Shown: positions 37,276-45,766 of the stretch, piece after piece
Position numbering within the stretch: position 1 is the first letter of the stretch
Layout: each line of letters starts with the position of its first letter
Program-made: the position numbers and the translations under genes
Origin: Planctomycetota bacterium
Lineage (GTDB): Bacteria; Planctomycetota; Phycisphaerae; WQYP01
Direction: 5' to 3'
Length of the DNA stretch: 64,000 bases
NCBI GenBank assembly: GCA_021805985.1
Contig: JAJZDN010000014.1
Location: 1 to 64,000, forward strand
The notes under the pieces: model-generated
Database searches by the model: none
What the model saw: only the letters and a program-made list of their open reading frames with translations
Told to the model about the DNA's origin: nothing

Positions 37276-37740
37276 TCAAGGCACCACGGGGCGCAGGGGA
37301 ATTCCCCTGCTGCGGCAAACATCAGAAAAGTCCCCGGGATTGAAGGTAACAAGCTCATAAATCCGGTGCCGCGGGTCACTGAGGACCAGACGCACGACCA
37401 TATCGACCACACTGATATGGCGTTTATTGTTACGCGCCAAATCCATTGCTGATTGTAACGCCTGCTCACGGTATGGCGCGTCGTCAATTGTCCGAATGCG
37501 TTGCTGCTTAATAACACCCAGGAAAGACTCAACCCATCCGGCATTCTTGACAAAGCGCGTCCGAAGTAGTTCGTAGTGCAGCGGCCAAGGAAATGCGAAC
37601 GTGCCCAATGCCGATTGCTCCATGATGTCCGCGGCGTCGCCGTGGTATTGGTCGCTTTTATCGTAGAGCGCAATCCAAAAACCGGTATCAGCCAAGACTA
37701 AACGATTCGTCTTAACCCTCGTCAACGGCGGACTCCCCAC
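37276..37740 (-). CDS. PIN-domain ribonuclease (toxin-like)
   Basis: A 154-residue PIN protein. Acidic positions appear in LVLADTGFWIALYDKSDQYH (first Asp), HYELLRTRFV (Glu), and SVVDMVVRLVLSDPRHR (Asp), with LVTFNPGDFSDV before the C-terminus. PIN toxins cut RNA in a metal-dependent way. It overlaps the upstream 108-aa gene by 29 bp, the tight coupling seen in toxin-antitoxin pairs. The upstream partner is not of a common antitoxin family. Confidence 0.8.
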   Translation of the reverse strand: MGSPPLTRVKTNRLVLADTGFWIALYDKSDQYHGDAADIMEQSALGTFAFPWPLHYELLRTRFVKNAGWVESFLGVIKQQRIRTIDDAPYREQALQSAMDLARNNKRHISVVDMVVRLVLSDPRHRIYELVTFNPGDFSDVCRSRGIPLRPVVP

Positions 37741-38038
37741 TCATTGCGTAGCCACTCCAGGGCGCTGACTTTTTCCGGCCGCCAATTATGAACTTGCCCT
37801 TGGACTTATTTTGCGAATCTTGGAAAATCAGGTAAATGCGATCTCGGTTGCGCAGCTTCACGAACTTTTTCAAATCCAGTTTGACGGAATGCTCAATTCC
37901 TCCGGCTGCCTTACTCCAAAGCAATGACGCGCAACTGTCGCAGCACTCAACCGCCTCGTGCGTGTCCAGCCACCGATAAAGGCCCTCGTAATCACCGTCT
38001 ACCCCCAGATCATAGGAAATCCAAATACGGTTCGCCAT
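37712..38038 (-). CDS. 108-aa protein coupled to the PIN gene (possible antitoxin)
   Basis: A 108-residue protein, MANRIWISYDLGVDGDYEGL then YRWLDTHEAVECCDSCASLL, ending GKFIIGGRKKSAPWSGYAMS. I recall similar sequences described only as hypothetical. It has no helix-turn-helix or ribbon-helix-helix. The fold looks like a small alpha/beta protein. Position before the PIN gene, with overlapping ends, suggests it modulates that protein. An AAGGAGCTTCACC site sits before its ATG. Confidence 0.65.
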   Translation of the reverse strand: MANRIWISYDLGVDGDYEGLYRWLDTHEAVECCDSCASLLWSKAAGGIEHSVKLDLKKFVKLRNRDRIYLIFQDSQNKSKGKFIIGGRKKSAPWSGYAMSGESAVDEG

Positions 38039-38183
38039 GGTGAAGCTCCTTTTTTCAACGCGATGGCATTATATCCATTTCATTATTTGAAGTCGCGGCA
38101 ATTTTTCCGGGCGGGACCTAAATAACGCTAAATTAGAAACAAATTGCACTGTTTGGTCCAGCGGCAACGGGGTGCGGTCAAGG

Positions 38184-38280
38184 TGCGTTCCACCACCGGC
38201 AAAGCTGGCGGCTATTTGAAGTTTATCCACACGGCCCTGTGGTGCGGGAATATTGCCGCGCCGCAGCATATACGAATGCC
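38184..38280 (+). repeat. Compound REP-like repeat upstream of ubiE
   Basis: TGCGTTCCACCACCGGCAAA then GCTGGCGGCT, followed after ~35 bp by a second palindrome TGGTGCGGGAATATTGCCGC GCCGCA (two blocks). The same two-part arrangement occurs at 47903-48015 before rsmD, including the flanking ACGxATGCC/GAACGCC end. Confidence 0.75.
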
Positions 38281-38336
38281 ATTTCTGCGTGATTCAGGCT
38301 ATAATCGATGATATATTGTTCGGAAATGGACTCGCA

Positions 38337-39110
38337 ATGGCTGATACTTCGACAACTTCCGCCCCCCCACCGGCATGGGATCAGGGGAATCTGAAAAATC
38401 CGCATGAGGCCGTAGACAAGGCCGGGCGGGTGCAACGCATGTTTTCGGCCATTGCACCGTCTTATGATCTGAACAATCATCTGCATTCGCTTTGGATGGA
38501 TCATTACTGGCGTCGCAAGGCCGTACAGATTGCGGGGGTAAAGGCTGCGGATGTTGTGGCGGACATTGCGTGTGGTACGGGGGATCTGTCGACGGCGTTT
38601 GATCGAGCGGGTCCGAAGCGGGTTATTGGAATTGATTTTTGCCACGCCATGTTGCAGGGTGCCTGCGGAAAAAATGCCGCTGCTGGGAGACAGACCATTT
38701 CCTTTTATGAGGGCGATGCGCTGCGGCTGCCCTTGCAAAGTCAGAGCGTTGATATTGTTTCGATCGCCTTTGGCATTCGCAATGTATCGGACTGGGGCAA
38801 GGCGGTTGATGAATTTTATCGGGTGCTGCGGCCGGGCGGGCGACTGATTATTCTGGAGTTTTCTCTGCCGACAAATTCGGTGCTGCGAGCCGGGTACAAT
38901 TTTTACTTTCGGCGTATTTTACCGCGCACGGCCACGCTGATCAGCGGGGATAAAACCGGTGCCTATAAATACCTCCCCGAGAGCGTGAACACCTTTATCT
39001 CTCCACAGCAACTGACGCAACGCATGAAAGACACCGGCTTTGCCGATGTAACGGCTACATCACTGACCGCTGGAGTCTGCTTCTGCTACAGGGGAATGCG
39101 CCATGCGTAA
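38337..39110 (+). CDS. ubiE: Ubiquinone/menaquinone C-methyltransferase
   Basis: A 257-residue SAM methyltransferase of the UbiE/MenG family. Motif I is VADIACGTGDLSTAFDRAG; the family phrases VQRMFSAIAPSYDLNNHLHS, VDIVSIAFGIRNVSDWGKAV and FYRVLRPGGRLIILEFSLP are clear. It methylates the quinone ring in menaquinone or ubiquinone synthesis. Start is ATG 38337; the open frame upstream runs into a repeat. The next gene starts inside its last codons. ubiX and a ubiA-type gene lie downstream on the same strand. Confidence 0.93.
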   Translation: MADTSTTSAPPPAWDQGNLKNPHEAVDKAGRVQRMFSAIAPSYDLNNHLHSLWMDHYWRRKAVQIAGVKAADVVADIACGTGDLSTAFDRAGPKRVIGIDFCHAMLQGACGKNAAAGRQTISFYEGDALRLPLQSQSVDIVSIAFGIRNVSDWGKAVDEFYRVLRPGGRLIILEFSLPTNSVLRAGYNFYFRRILPRTATLISGDKTGAYKYLPESVNTFISPQQLTQRMKDTGFADVTATSLTAGVCFCYRGMRHA

Positions 39111-39429
39111 GGTCGCGGAAAGTGAAAAAATAATGCGCCGGACGGTCCGCTGCGACTGGTGGTGCCGATATTGCAAGCAACCGTTCGGGTCAGAAAATAT
39201 TTCGCTGTATTGCGCCAAACTGCCGGAAGTGATTAAACCGAGCTGGTTTTTCGCGTCTATGGCACTTCTGGATCATCTGCGTGATTGCCGGAAGGAAGAC
39301 TATACGGACCGTTTGACCTGTCGTTATGGCGAAGATTTTTTATCCCATATTGAAATCTACAACTGGTTTAATGACCACGCGGTGGTCCATAAAACTCTAA
39401 TCGATGAAGAGGAGCTTGAGGACCAGTAA
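39103..39429 (+). CDS. Small Cys-rich hypothetical protein
   Basis: A 108-residue soluble protein overlapping the end of ubiE by 8 bp. Cysteines in CDWWCRYC, YCAKLP, DCRKED and TCRYGED could bind zinc. The C-terminal half is acidic. No family was recognised. Co-translation with ubiE suggests it is made with the quinone enzymes. Confidence 0.62.
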   Translation: MRKVAESEKIMRRTVRCDWWCRYCKQPFGSENISLYCAKLPEVIKPSWFFASMALLDHLRDCRKEDYTDRLTCRYGEDFLSHIEIYNWFNDHAVVHKTLIDEEELEDQ

Positions 39430-39494
39430 AACTAGCCTGACCGCGGGTAATCCGGCCGAGCTAATGCCGGCGCTATATAAATAGAGATGTGTTG

Positions 39495-40121
39495 ATGCAA
39501 AATAAAACGTTTATTCTCGCTATCACCGGAGCTTCCGGGGCCATTTATGCACGGAAAATTCTGCAGGGGCTTTCCAGCGCGGGTTGCCGGGTGTATCTGG
39601 TTATTTCCCCGGCAGGCCGCAGGCTTTTACATGATGAGCTGGGCGTAGAACATCCTGATCCGGAAGAAATTCTGGCCATGGGCATTGGCCATGACATCAT
39701 CCCGCTGCCCTATCAAGACATTGGTGCGTGTATTGCATCCGGATCATATAAAACGCATGGCATGGTGGTGGCACCATGTTCCAGCAATAAACTGGCGGAA
39801 ATTTCCCGGGGCCTGGGCGATAACCTGATTGGGCGGGCGGCGCAAGTGACGCTGAAGGAGCGGAGACCGTTGATTTTGCTGCACCGTGAAATGCCCGTTG
39901 GGTTAATTGAGCTTCGGAATATGTGTCAACTGGCTGAAGCAGGCGCAATAATTTGTCCGGCCAGCCCCGGATTTTATAAAACCCCGCAGACCATTGATGA
40001 TCTGGTGACCATGGTCGCCGGACGGGTGCTGGATTTACTGGACGTGCCGCACGACTGGAATACGCGCTGGGCCGGAGCCGGGGCGCGGCGCGACCCAGGA
40101 GACCGCTCCCCAAACGTTTAA
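39495..40121 (+). CDS. ubiX: Flavin prenyltransferase UbiX
   Basis: A 208-residue flavoprotein: ILAITGASGAIYARKILQGL at the N-terminus, KTHGMVVAPCSSNKLAEISR, LIGRAAQVTLKERRPLILLH REMPVGLIELRNM (in two blocks), and PASPGFYKTPQTIDDLVTMV. It adds a dimethylallyl group to FMN to make the prenylated cofactor of UbiD-type decarboxylases. ATG 39495 is preferred; a TTG lies 6 bp upstream. No ubiD is in the window. A TIGR04255 cassette separates it from ubiA. Confidence 0.95.
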   Translation: MQNKTFILAITGASGAIYARKILQGLSSAGCRVYLVISPAGRRLLHDELGVEHPDPEEILAMGIGHDIIPLPYQDIGACIASGSYKTHGMVVAPCSSNKLAEISRGLGDNLIGRAAQVTLKERRPLILLHREMPVGLIELRNMCQLAEAGAIICPASPGFYKTPQTIDDLVTMVAGRVLDLLDVPHDWNTRWAGAGARRDPGDRSPNV

Positions 40122-40245
40122 TTCCCTGTCTCGAAAGTTCCGCGGGGAAGCCTCTCGGCGTCATGGCTGCAAGTGTCAACAGTTTGCGATATGCTGATTA
40201 GTGGCGGGGCGTCCGAAGAGCCGCTGATTTGTGATGGAGTTGCCC

Positions 40246-41010
40246 ATGAAATATAAAAATCCGAGCATCATTGAGGCGTTGTGTGAATTCACTTTCGCCC
40301 CTGAAACTCCCTGGGACTCCACGATCTTTGGACGCTTCTATGAACAGGTAAAAAACGATTTTCCGCAAAGGGATGAAGGCGAAGTGGTCACCGCCTCACT
40401 AACCTTGAACCTCCAGCCCGCACACAACCCAGCGGCTCCGCAATTAACCCGCTCGCCGCGCATGGCCTTCTCATGCGAAGGCCGGACGCGATTGATACAG
40501 GTTTCGGAGCGTTTGCTAAGTGTTCATGTGCTTGCGCCCTATCCCGGATGGGACGAACAGTTCCGTAAAATGATTCTCAATGCGATGGGCGTATATCGGC
40601 GCGTAACTGGAATTTCGGAGGTGGCCCAGATCGTGCTGCGGTATCTTGATCGGTTCGATTTTGAGGATCCGTCCTTCCGCCTTGGCGATTGGCTTAACTG
40701 CGATGGCGGCCTCTTTGCAAGGGAACTCGCCGAGCAGTCTTTGATGGCCTACCAAATAAGGCATCCGCTATCTGACGGTGAACATTTCGCTATGACCGCT
40801 GTGTCGGGAACTATCGAAAATAATCTCGTCGCCTGCAATGTTACTCTTGATACGCAGATCATCCGGGCGCAACCGATAGAAATGGATGCTGCTTCCACTC
40901 CGCTCGACTCTATGCACAGCCGGATCATCCATGCATTTGAACGGTCGATTACGGAGAAAATGCGGGAGCGGCTTGGGCCGATCCTGCAGAAGCATGGAGA
41001 TGAGAAATGA
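40246..41010 (+). CDS. TIGR04255 family protein
   Basis: About 254 residues from ATG 40246 (MKYKNPSIIEALCEFTFAPE). The N-terminal P-x-I-x-E-A-x-C-E-F motif and later LIQVSERLLSVHVLAPYPGW, RVTGISEVAQIVLRYLDRFD fit TIGR04255, a sporadic family of unknown role that is typically found beside a small partner gene. It overlaps the next ORF by 4 bp (ATGA). The cassette sits between ubiX and ubiA, a likely insertion. Confidence 0.78.
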   Translation: MKYKNPSIIEALCEFTFAPETPWDSTIFGRFYEQVKNDFPQRDEGEVVTASLTLNLQPAHNPAAPQLTRSPRMAFSCEGRTRLIQVSERLLSVHVLAPYPGWDEQFRKMILNAMGVYRRVTGISEVAQIVLRYLDRFDFEDPSFRLGDWLNCDGGLFARELAEQSLMAYQIRHPLSDGEHFAMTAVSGTIENNLVACNVTLDTQIIRAQPIEMDAASTPLDSMHSRIIHAFERSITEKMRERLGPILQKHGDEK

Positions 41011-41396
41011 TTGAGTACTCCTACGCAACAATAAACCCAATTCGCTATCCGCAGGCAGGCACCTTGCCGGGAAATCAACCGGAAACCGCCAGCCGGTCTG
41101 TGTGGTCAACTGGTAATACGTTTCCCGCGGCCATCTATCGTACAACCGCAATCAGCGACAGCGCCACGCGCGGAATAATGATTGGCAGCCTGCTTTTGCG
41201 GCAAAGTGCGTTAACGCCGTTGTATATGGAATTGGGGTATTCGCTTGTGACACACGCAGCACCTCCAAGGCCCGACGCTCTGGAGTTGTTAGAGCGATGG
41301 TACGCTACCGACAGCCACCAGCCCAGCCAGTACTGGGATGAACTTCAGGCAGAAGTGGCGGCTAATCGGTTTACGGCGCGAAAAAATGGGGGATGA
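41007..41396 (+). CDS. Hypothetical partner of the TIGR04255 protein
   Basis: A 129-residue protein (MIEYSYATINPIRYPQAGTL, then TASRSVWSTGNTFPAAIYRT, RPDALELLERWYATDSHQPS, QYWDELQAEVAANRFTARKN). It begins with the ATGA overlap after the TIGR04255 gene and ends 6 bp before the VapC gene. The C-terminal helix region WDELQAEVAANRF resembles antitoxin tails that dock on PIN toxins, which is inference only. Confidence 0.65.
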   Translation: MIEYSYATINPIRYPQAGTLPGNQPETASRSVWSTGNTFPAAIYRTTAISDSATRGIMIGSLLLRQSALTPLYMELGYSLVTHAAPPRPDALELLERWYATDSHQPSQYWDELQAEVAANRFTARKNGG

Positions 41397-41402
41397 CGGA
41401 CG

Positions 41403-41807
41403 ATGCGATATGTCATCGATACAAACATCTGGATACGTGTGCTCCGCAAAGAAAATAAAGTGAGAGGTCCGTTGCAGGCCGCACTGGCCCGAAGCGATGA
41501 AATATTTATCGCGTCGATCGTTTATTTTGAGCTATTGCGCGGCCTGGAGGCTCGCGGTGACACCGAGAGCATCCGGTTTATCGAGCATTTTCTTGCCAGC
41601 CAGTCCCATATCTACCAAGAGTGCTCAAAGCCTGTATGGGATACGGCTATTGGCTTATGGACGACAGCCCTAAGAAACAACAAGGCCCGCGGCGATGCCG
41701 ATATTCTGATCGCGGCCTTTGCGACCCAACTGAAAGCGACTGTGGTAACGGACAATGAAAAACACTTTAGCCACCTCGACGTCCCGATTGAAAATTGGAA
41801 CCAATGA
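41403..41807 (+). CDS. VapC-type PIN-domain toxin
   Basis: A 134-residue PIN ribonuclease with all acidic positions: Asp in MRYVIDTNIWIRVLRKE, Glu in IASIVYFELLRGLE, Asp in GDADILIAAFA, and the terminal TDNEKHFSHL. VapC toxins cut tRNA or rRNA. No standard VapB precedes it; the 129-aa upstream ORF takes that position. The ubiA gene starts 10 bp later. Confidence 0.88.
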   Translation: MRYVIDTNIWIRVLRKENKVRGPLQAALARSDEIFIASIVYFELLRGLEARGDTESIRFIEHFLASQSHIYQECSKPVWDTAIGLWTTALRNNKARGDADILIAAFATQLKATVVTDNEKHFSHLDVPIENWNQ

Positions 41808-41817
41808 GGGGTAATAC

Positions 41818-42771
41818 ATGATGACTGATTTGAACGCTGTAGTGCCCCAGAACAAACCCGGTGTGGTTAAACGCTTGGGCACTTTTCTGGAGATGATCAA
41901 GTTTTCCCACAGTATTTTTGCCATGCCATTTGCGCTGATAGCGGCATTCCTGGCAGCACGGGTCATTGATTTGGTGTGGCCGGGATGGATTCGTCTGGGA
42001 TTAATTGTAGTGTGCATGGTTCTGGCCCGGACATTTGCCATGACGTTTAATCGCCTGGTAGACCGTAATTTTGATAGCCGCAACCCGCGCGCCATGCGCC
42101 GGCCCAGTGTGACGGGAGAAGTATCCGTAGCGTTTATGATCGGGACGCTAGTGATCTGCGGGTTATTGTTTATTGGCGCGACGCTGTTATTTGATCTGAT
42201 TCTGGGCAATATATATCCCGTGGTTCTGGCGGTGCCGGTACTGGGGTGGATTGCGTTATACAGTATGACCAAACGCTTCACCTGGTTGTGCCATTTTTTT
42301 CTGGGCAGCTCGCTGTGTCTGGCCCCGATTAGCGCCTGGATTGCTATTGTGCCACCCCATGGTCCGGTGCTGGGCGTGCAGGTTCTTCTGCTGGCGGGCG
42401 CGGTACTGTTCTGGCTGCCGGGATTTGATATTTTGTATGCTTTGCAGGATGTGGAAATCGACCGCAAGGAGAAGCTCTTTTCCCTGCCGGCGAGATTCGG
42501 CATTGCCGAAAGCCTGTGGATTTCCCGCGCTTGCCATTTTCTGGTGATTGTCCTGCTGCTGGCCTTTGGCTTGGGCGTCGGTGGAGGTTTGCCCCTGGGC
42601 CCGGTTTACTGGTTGGGATTTGTAGCTGTGGTGCTGCTTTTGACTATTGAACAATCGTTGGTGAAACCAAATGATATTTCCAAGGTTAATCTGGCATTTA
42701 TGACCATGAACGGATTGGTAGGACTGATTTTCGGATTGACCACCATCGCAGCGATTCTGTTACATCAGTAA
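41818..42771 (+). CDS. ubiA: UbiA-family polyprenyltransferase (4-hydroxybenzoate type)
   Basis: A 317-residue, 8-9 helix prenyltransferase. First Asp-rich motif FNRLVDRNFDSRNPRAMRRP (N-x-x-x-D-x-x-x-D); second motif FDILYALQDVEIDRKEKLFS (D-x-x-x-D). It attaches a polyprenyl chain to the aromatic quinone precursor in the membrane. With ubiE and ubiX nearby it belongs to a quinone pathway; whether ubiquinone or menaquinone by the futalosine route (MqnP is UbiA-like) is not settled. ATG at 41818 follows GAGGGGTAATAC. Confidence 0.9.
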   Translation: MMTDLNAVVPQNKPGVVKRLGTFLEMIKFSHSIFAMPFALIAAFLAARVIDLVWPGWIRLGLIVVCMVLARTFAMTFNRLVDRNFDSRNPRAMRRPSVTGEVSVAFMIGTLVICGLLFIGATLLFDLILGNIYPVVLAVPVLGWIALYSMTKRFTWLCHFFLGSSLCLAPISAWIAIVPPHGPVLGVQVLLLAGAVLFWLPGFDILYALQDVEIDRKEKLFSLPARFGIAESLWISRACHFLVIVLLLAFGLGVGGGLPLGPVYWLGFVAVVLLLTIEQSLVKPNDISKVNLAFMTMNGLVGLIFGLTTIAAILLHQ

Positions 42772-42785
42772 AGGAGTTGCCGGAA

Positions 42786-43262
42786 GTGAAGGGCTTTTCC
42801 GAACGAAATTTGAAATTGATGACGCAATTCTGTCGCGAATATCCCCATCTTCTACCAATTGGGCAACAGCCTGTTGCCCAATTGCCATGGGGGCATAATG
42901 TGCTGCTTATGCAGCGAGTGAAATCCCCCACCATTCGTCTGTGGTATATGCGTGAGACGCTCCAGCATGGGTGGAGCCGCAATAATGATAAATTGCGCCA
43001 CCCGGTGGACAATCCATCCATCGGTCTGATTCTATGTCAGGATCGCAATCGGGTGGTCGCCGAGTATGCTCTGCGCGGCCTGCAGAAACCCATCGGTATT
43101 TCTGAGTATGAAATTACCCGCGCGTTGCCGAAAGATCTCAAATCCAGCCTGCCGTCAATAAAAGAAATTGAGGCGGAACTGACGCAGTCCGAAAAATCGA
43201 CGGCAAAGCCGCCCGCCACGCGTAAAACGCGCAATCGATCAAATACCACCAATCGTTCATGA
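42786..43262 (+). pseudogene. DUF1016 (YhcG-type) nuclease, N-terminus and catalytic centre deleted
   Basis: Reads EVKGFSERNLKLMTQFCREY, IGQQPVAQLPWGHNVLLMQR, LWYMRETLQHGWSRN, then jumps to NDKLRHPVDNPSIGLILCQD RNRVVAEYALRGLQKPIGIS (in blocks) and a basic tail. Full DUF1016 proteins are ~340-375 residues with a PD-(D/E)XK core between these parts. About 160 residues are absent without a frameshift, and ~60 N-terminal residues are lost. AAGGAG precedes GTG 42786, so a stunted product may still be made. Confidence 0.8.
42856..42884. repeat. Perfect palindrome inside the DUF1016 remnant
   Basis: CAATTGGGCAACAG, one central C, and its exact inverse. It encodes part of IGQQPVAQL. An almost identical palindrome lies at 43316-43350. 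Confidence 0.7.
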
Positions 43263-43315
43263 ATGCCGGATACATGATATGCATAAACACATTATTATAA
43301 CACATATACATGCAT

Positions 43316-43350
43316 GGCCAATGGGGCAACAGCCTGTTGCCCAATTGGCC
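43316..43350. repeat. Second palindrome, similar to that in the DUF1016 remnant
   Basis: GGCCAAT-g-GGGCAACAG, central C, CTGTTGCCC-a-ATTGGCC. It differs from the coding copy at only a few bases but is outside the remnant, 40-75 bp upstream of the zinc-ribbon gene's start. Confidence 0.65.
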
Positions 43351-43388
43351 CACGTGTGGGTTACAGCACTTTTCCGGAGGACGGGCAC

Positions 43389-43640
43389 GTGACATACCAG
43401 GATGATGACAGCAACGACGATGAACAGTGGAAAATTCAAAACCATATTCATACGGCAGCCTGTCCGAATTGCAGAAAAACGATTTATGACGACACGCCGC
43501 GCTGCCCATACTGTGGCCAATATATTACCAGTCGGCAGTTGCTCGGCGGTGGCGGTGCAGTGAAGTTTATAGGCATTGCGCTGTTATTCCTGGCATTGGC
43601 GATGTTTATTATCAGTTGGCTGTTTTCGCCGCCGTGGTGA
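43389..43640 (+). CDS. Zinc-ribbon single-helix membrane protein
   Basis: An 83-residue protein from GTG 43389, chosen because a TCCGGAGGACGG site lies 9 bp upstream and earlier codons read through a palindrome. It has an acidic N-terminus (VTYQDDDSNDDEQWK), a zinc ribbon CPNCRKTIYDDTPRCPYCGQ, and a C-terminal helix VKFIGIALLFLALAMFIISW. Function unknown; such ribbons often sense or bind nucleic acid or partner proteins at the membrane. Confidence 0.7.
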   Translation: MTYQDDDSNDDEQWKIQNHIHTAACPNCRKTIYDDTPRCPYCGQYITSRQLLGGGGAVKFIGIALLFLALAMFIISWLFSPPW

Positions 43641-43807
43641 AGGGTTATTGCAGGGGCCTGATGCGCGGGCCGGCTTCGGGACAGCGCCTGGTGTACCTAT
43701 CGCGACGAACTGAAGCGCGTCGTGTAATCAAATCCCATTTCCGCCGTCCACTCAACGCTTCCGTATTGAGCTACGGACCGCCGTGGGGTGGAATACGAAC
43801 TATCGGA

Positions 43808-45223
43808 TTACTGAAATTCTGAGCCCGGATGATAAGTTTCAAACCGGGTGTGCGACGCGACAAATGTCAGGCGGACTGTGTCGCAGGGGCCGTTGCGCTG
43901 TTTAGCGATAATCAGTTGTGCCTCATTGAGTTTATCGGGGTTGGCTTGGGCCCATTCCTGATCGCCGCGGTGCATGACGGCTTCACGATGCAGGAGCATA
44001 ACGACATCAGCATCCTGTTCAATGCTGCCGGACTCGCGGAGGTCACTGGTGCGGGGGAGACGATTTTCACTTTCCGAGGCGCGATTCAACTGGGACAGGC
44101 ATACCACGGGGCATTTTAATTCACGCGCCAAAGCCTTGACGCCGCGGCTGATGGAGCTAATTTGTTGCTGCCGGTTTTCCTCCCGCGGAGCTTCCATGAG
44201 TTGCAGGTAGTCAATGACGACCAGCTCAATGCCATGCTGACTTAACAGGCGGCGTGCTTTGGTCCGCAGGTCCAGAATGGATAACGCGGGTGTATCATCA
44301 ATAAAGATTTTTCCTTCCGATAGCTCCCCCACCGCCATACTCAAGCGGTTGCGGTCTTCCCGTGAAAGCATGTTGCGCCGGAGATTTTGAGAATCCACGC
44401 CGCTGCGCGAGCAGAGCATACGCTGGGCCAATTGCTGCTTGGACATTTCCAGTGAAAACACAGCAACGGGTTTTTTCAGATCCACGCCGACATGCTCAAC
44501 GATATTCATAACCAGTGCGGTTTTTCCGACACTGGGCCGGGCGGCCAGCACAATCATTTCTTCGCGCTGCAGGCCGCTGGTAAGGTTATCCAGTTCCACG
44601 TATCCACTTGGCACGCCGGTAATGGTGTTGCCGGTATTGCGGTCCAGCATTTCAAACGTTTCATGCAGGACATCGGTCAGTGACACGGGCTGGCCGGTAA
44701 CTTTTAATTGGGCCACTTCAAATATTGTGCGCTCGCTACGGTCTAAGATGACCGCGGCCTCTTCGGAATTGTCATAGCATGATTCCAATGTCTGGGCACA
44801 GGCCGTGATAAGCCGCCGTAACAGGGCCTTATCCCGCACAATCTGGGCGTAGGCGATAGCGTTGGCAGCACTGGGCACACAGTTGACGAGTTGCTCGAGA
44901 TAATCATATCCGCCGGCGGCATCGTAAAGATTTTTCTGCTTGAGTTTGTGCGTAAGGGTAATGCCGTCCACGGCGGAGCTGGCCTGGAAAAGTTCCAGAA
45001 CGCCTTCAAAAATAATTTCATTCTGTCGACTGAAAAAGGCGTTGCCCGATTCAATAATCGCACAAACCGGTCCAATGACTTCCGGATCCAGCAGCATGGA
45101 ACCCAGGAGTGCCATTTCAGATGCGGAATCATGCGGAGGTGTGCGCTCGGTTACATTCTGCCCCTGAGATATTGCGAGCAATTCACGCGGACGGGGCCGG
45201 GCCGTTGTTAGAGCTTGATCCAT
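43808..45223 (-). CDS. dnaB: Replicative DNA helicase DnaB
   Basis: A 471-residue RecA-fold hexameric helicase. The N-terminal collar domain (DSASEMALLGSMLLDPEVIG) is followed by a linker and Walker A ARPSVGKTALVMN, the switch region FSLEMSKQQLAQRML, Walker B LVVIDYLQLM, and LSQLNRASESE with the DnaB motif 4 Gln-Leu-Asn-Arg. It unwinds DNA at the fork. Start ATG 45223 is chosen; upstream codons are basic and unlikely. The gene for its likely loader, DciA, is at 52.8 kb. No intein is present. Confidence 0.96.
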   Translation of the reverse strand: MDQALTTARPRPRELLAISQGQNVTERTPPHDSASEMALLGSMLLDPEVIGPVCAIIESGNAFFSRQNEIIFEGVLELFQASSAVDGITLTHKLKQKNLYDAAGGYDYLEQLVNCVPSAANAIAYAQIVRDKALLRRLITACAQTLESCYDNSEEAAVILDRSERTIFEVAQLKVTGQPVSLTDVLHETFEMLDRNTGNTITGVPSGYVELDNLTSGLQREEMIVLAARPSVGKTALVMNIVEHVGVDLKKPVAVFSLEMSKQQLAQRMLCSRSGVDSQNLRRNMLSREDRNRLSMAVGELSEGKIFIDDTPALSILDLRTKARRLLSQHGIELVVIDYLQLMEAPREENRQQQISSISRGVKALARELKCPVVCLSQLNRASESENRLPRTSDLRESGSIEQDADVVMLLHREAVMHRGDQEWAQANPDKLNEAQLIIAKQRNGPCDTVRLTFVASHTRFETYHPGSEFQ

Positions 45224-45766
45224 AAATCTTATTCTCGCGTTAAAGCTACGGTTTCGCATTGCAAAACCAGATCGCGGCAACATCCTTTTTGCCGCGCCTA
45301 ATGTAACCCGGTTGATCCGATTTTGCACGGCCTGCAAGTAAGATTATGCCGACAGGTTTTCCACATAACGCAGATGTGCAGAACATTTGTTATCAAATCC
45401 AGCGGGGAATTTATCAGCTGCGGGAAGCTTGGCGGGGAGAGTGCATCGACACTCCACAGCTTGGTCTGGCCGTTGACCCCTTCTACCGCCGTGCGGCCCT
45501 TGCAGAGCTTTTCAAATTGTTGCGTGGGCCCGGGGCACGGGCCAACCTCCGTGCCAAGGTGCCGGCAAAAGTGGCCCTCAACGTGACCTGGGTTATTCAC
45601 CACAACTAATACCCGTGTCAAGCCCCCGCGGGGTAAAATTATGAGAAAAAAGCCAAATCGTCGTAGCGGAAGAGGATTTCAGGCAACGGCTTTTACCCAC
45701 ACGGCCGGACACCGCGTCGATTTGGGGTTGCTCCCATCGCAACCGGCTTCAAGAACTGATTTTATG
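45224..45766. other. Intergenic region upstream of dnaB
   Basis: About 540 bp with no recognised gene. Short open frames exist on both strands (45346-45609 plus; 45298-45621 minus), but neither has a recognisable family or good ribosome site. A DnaA-box-like TTTTCCACA lies at about 45356. The usual rplI/rpsF/ssb neighbours of dnaB are absent. Confidence 0.35.
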
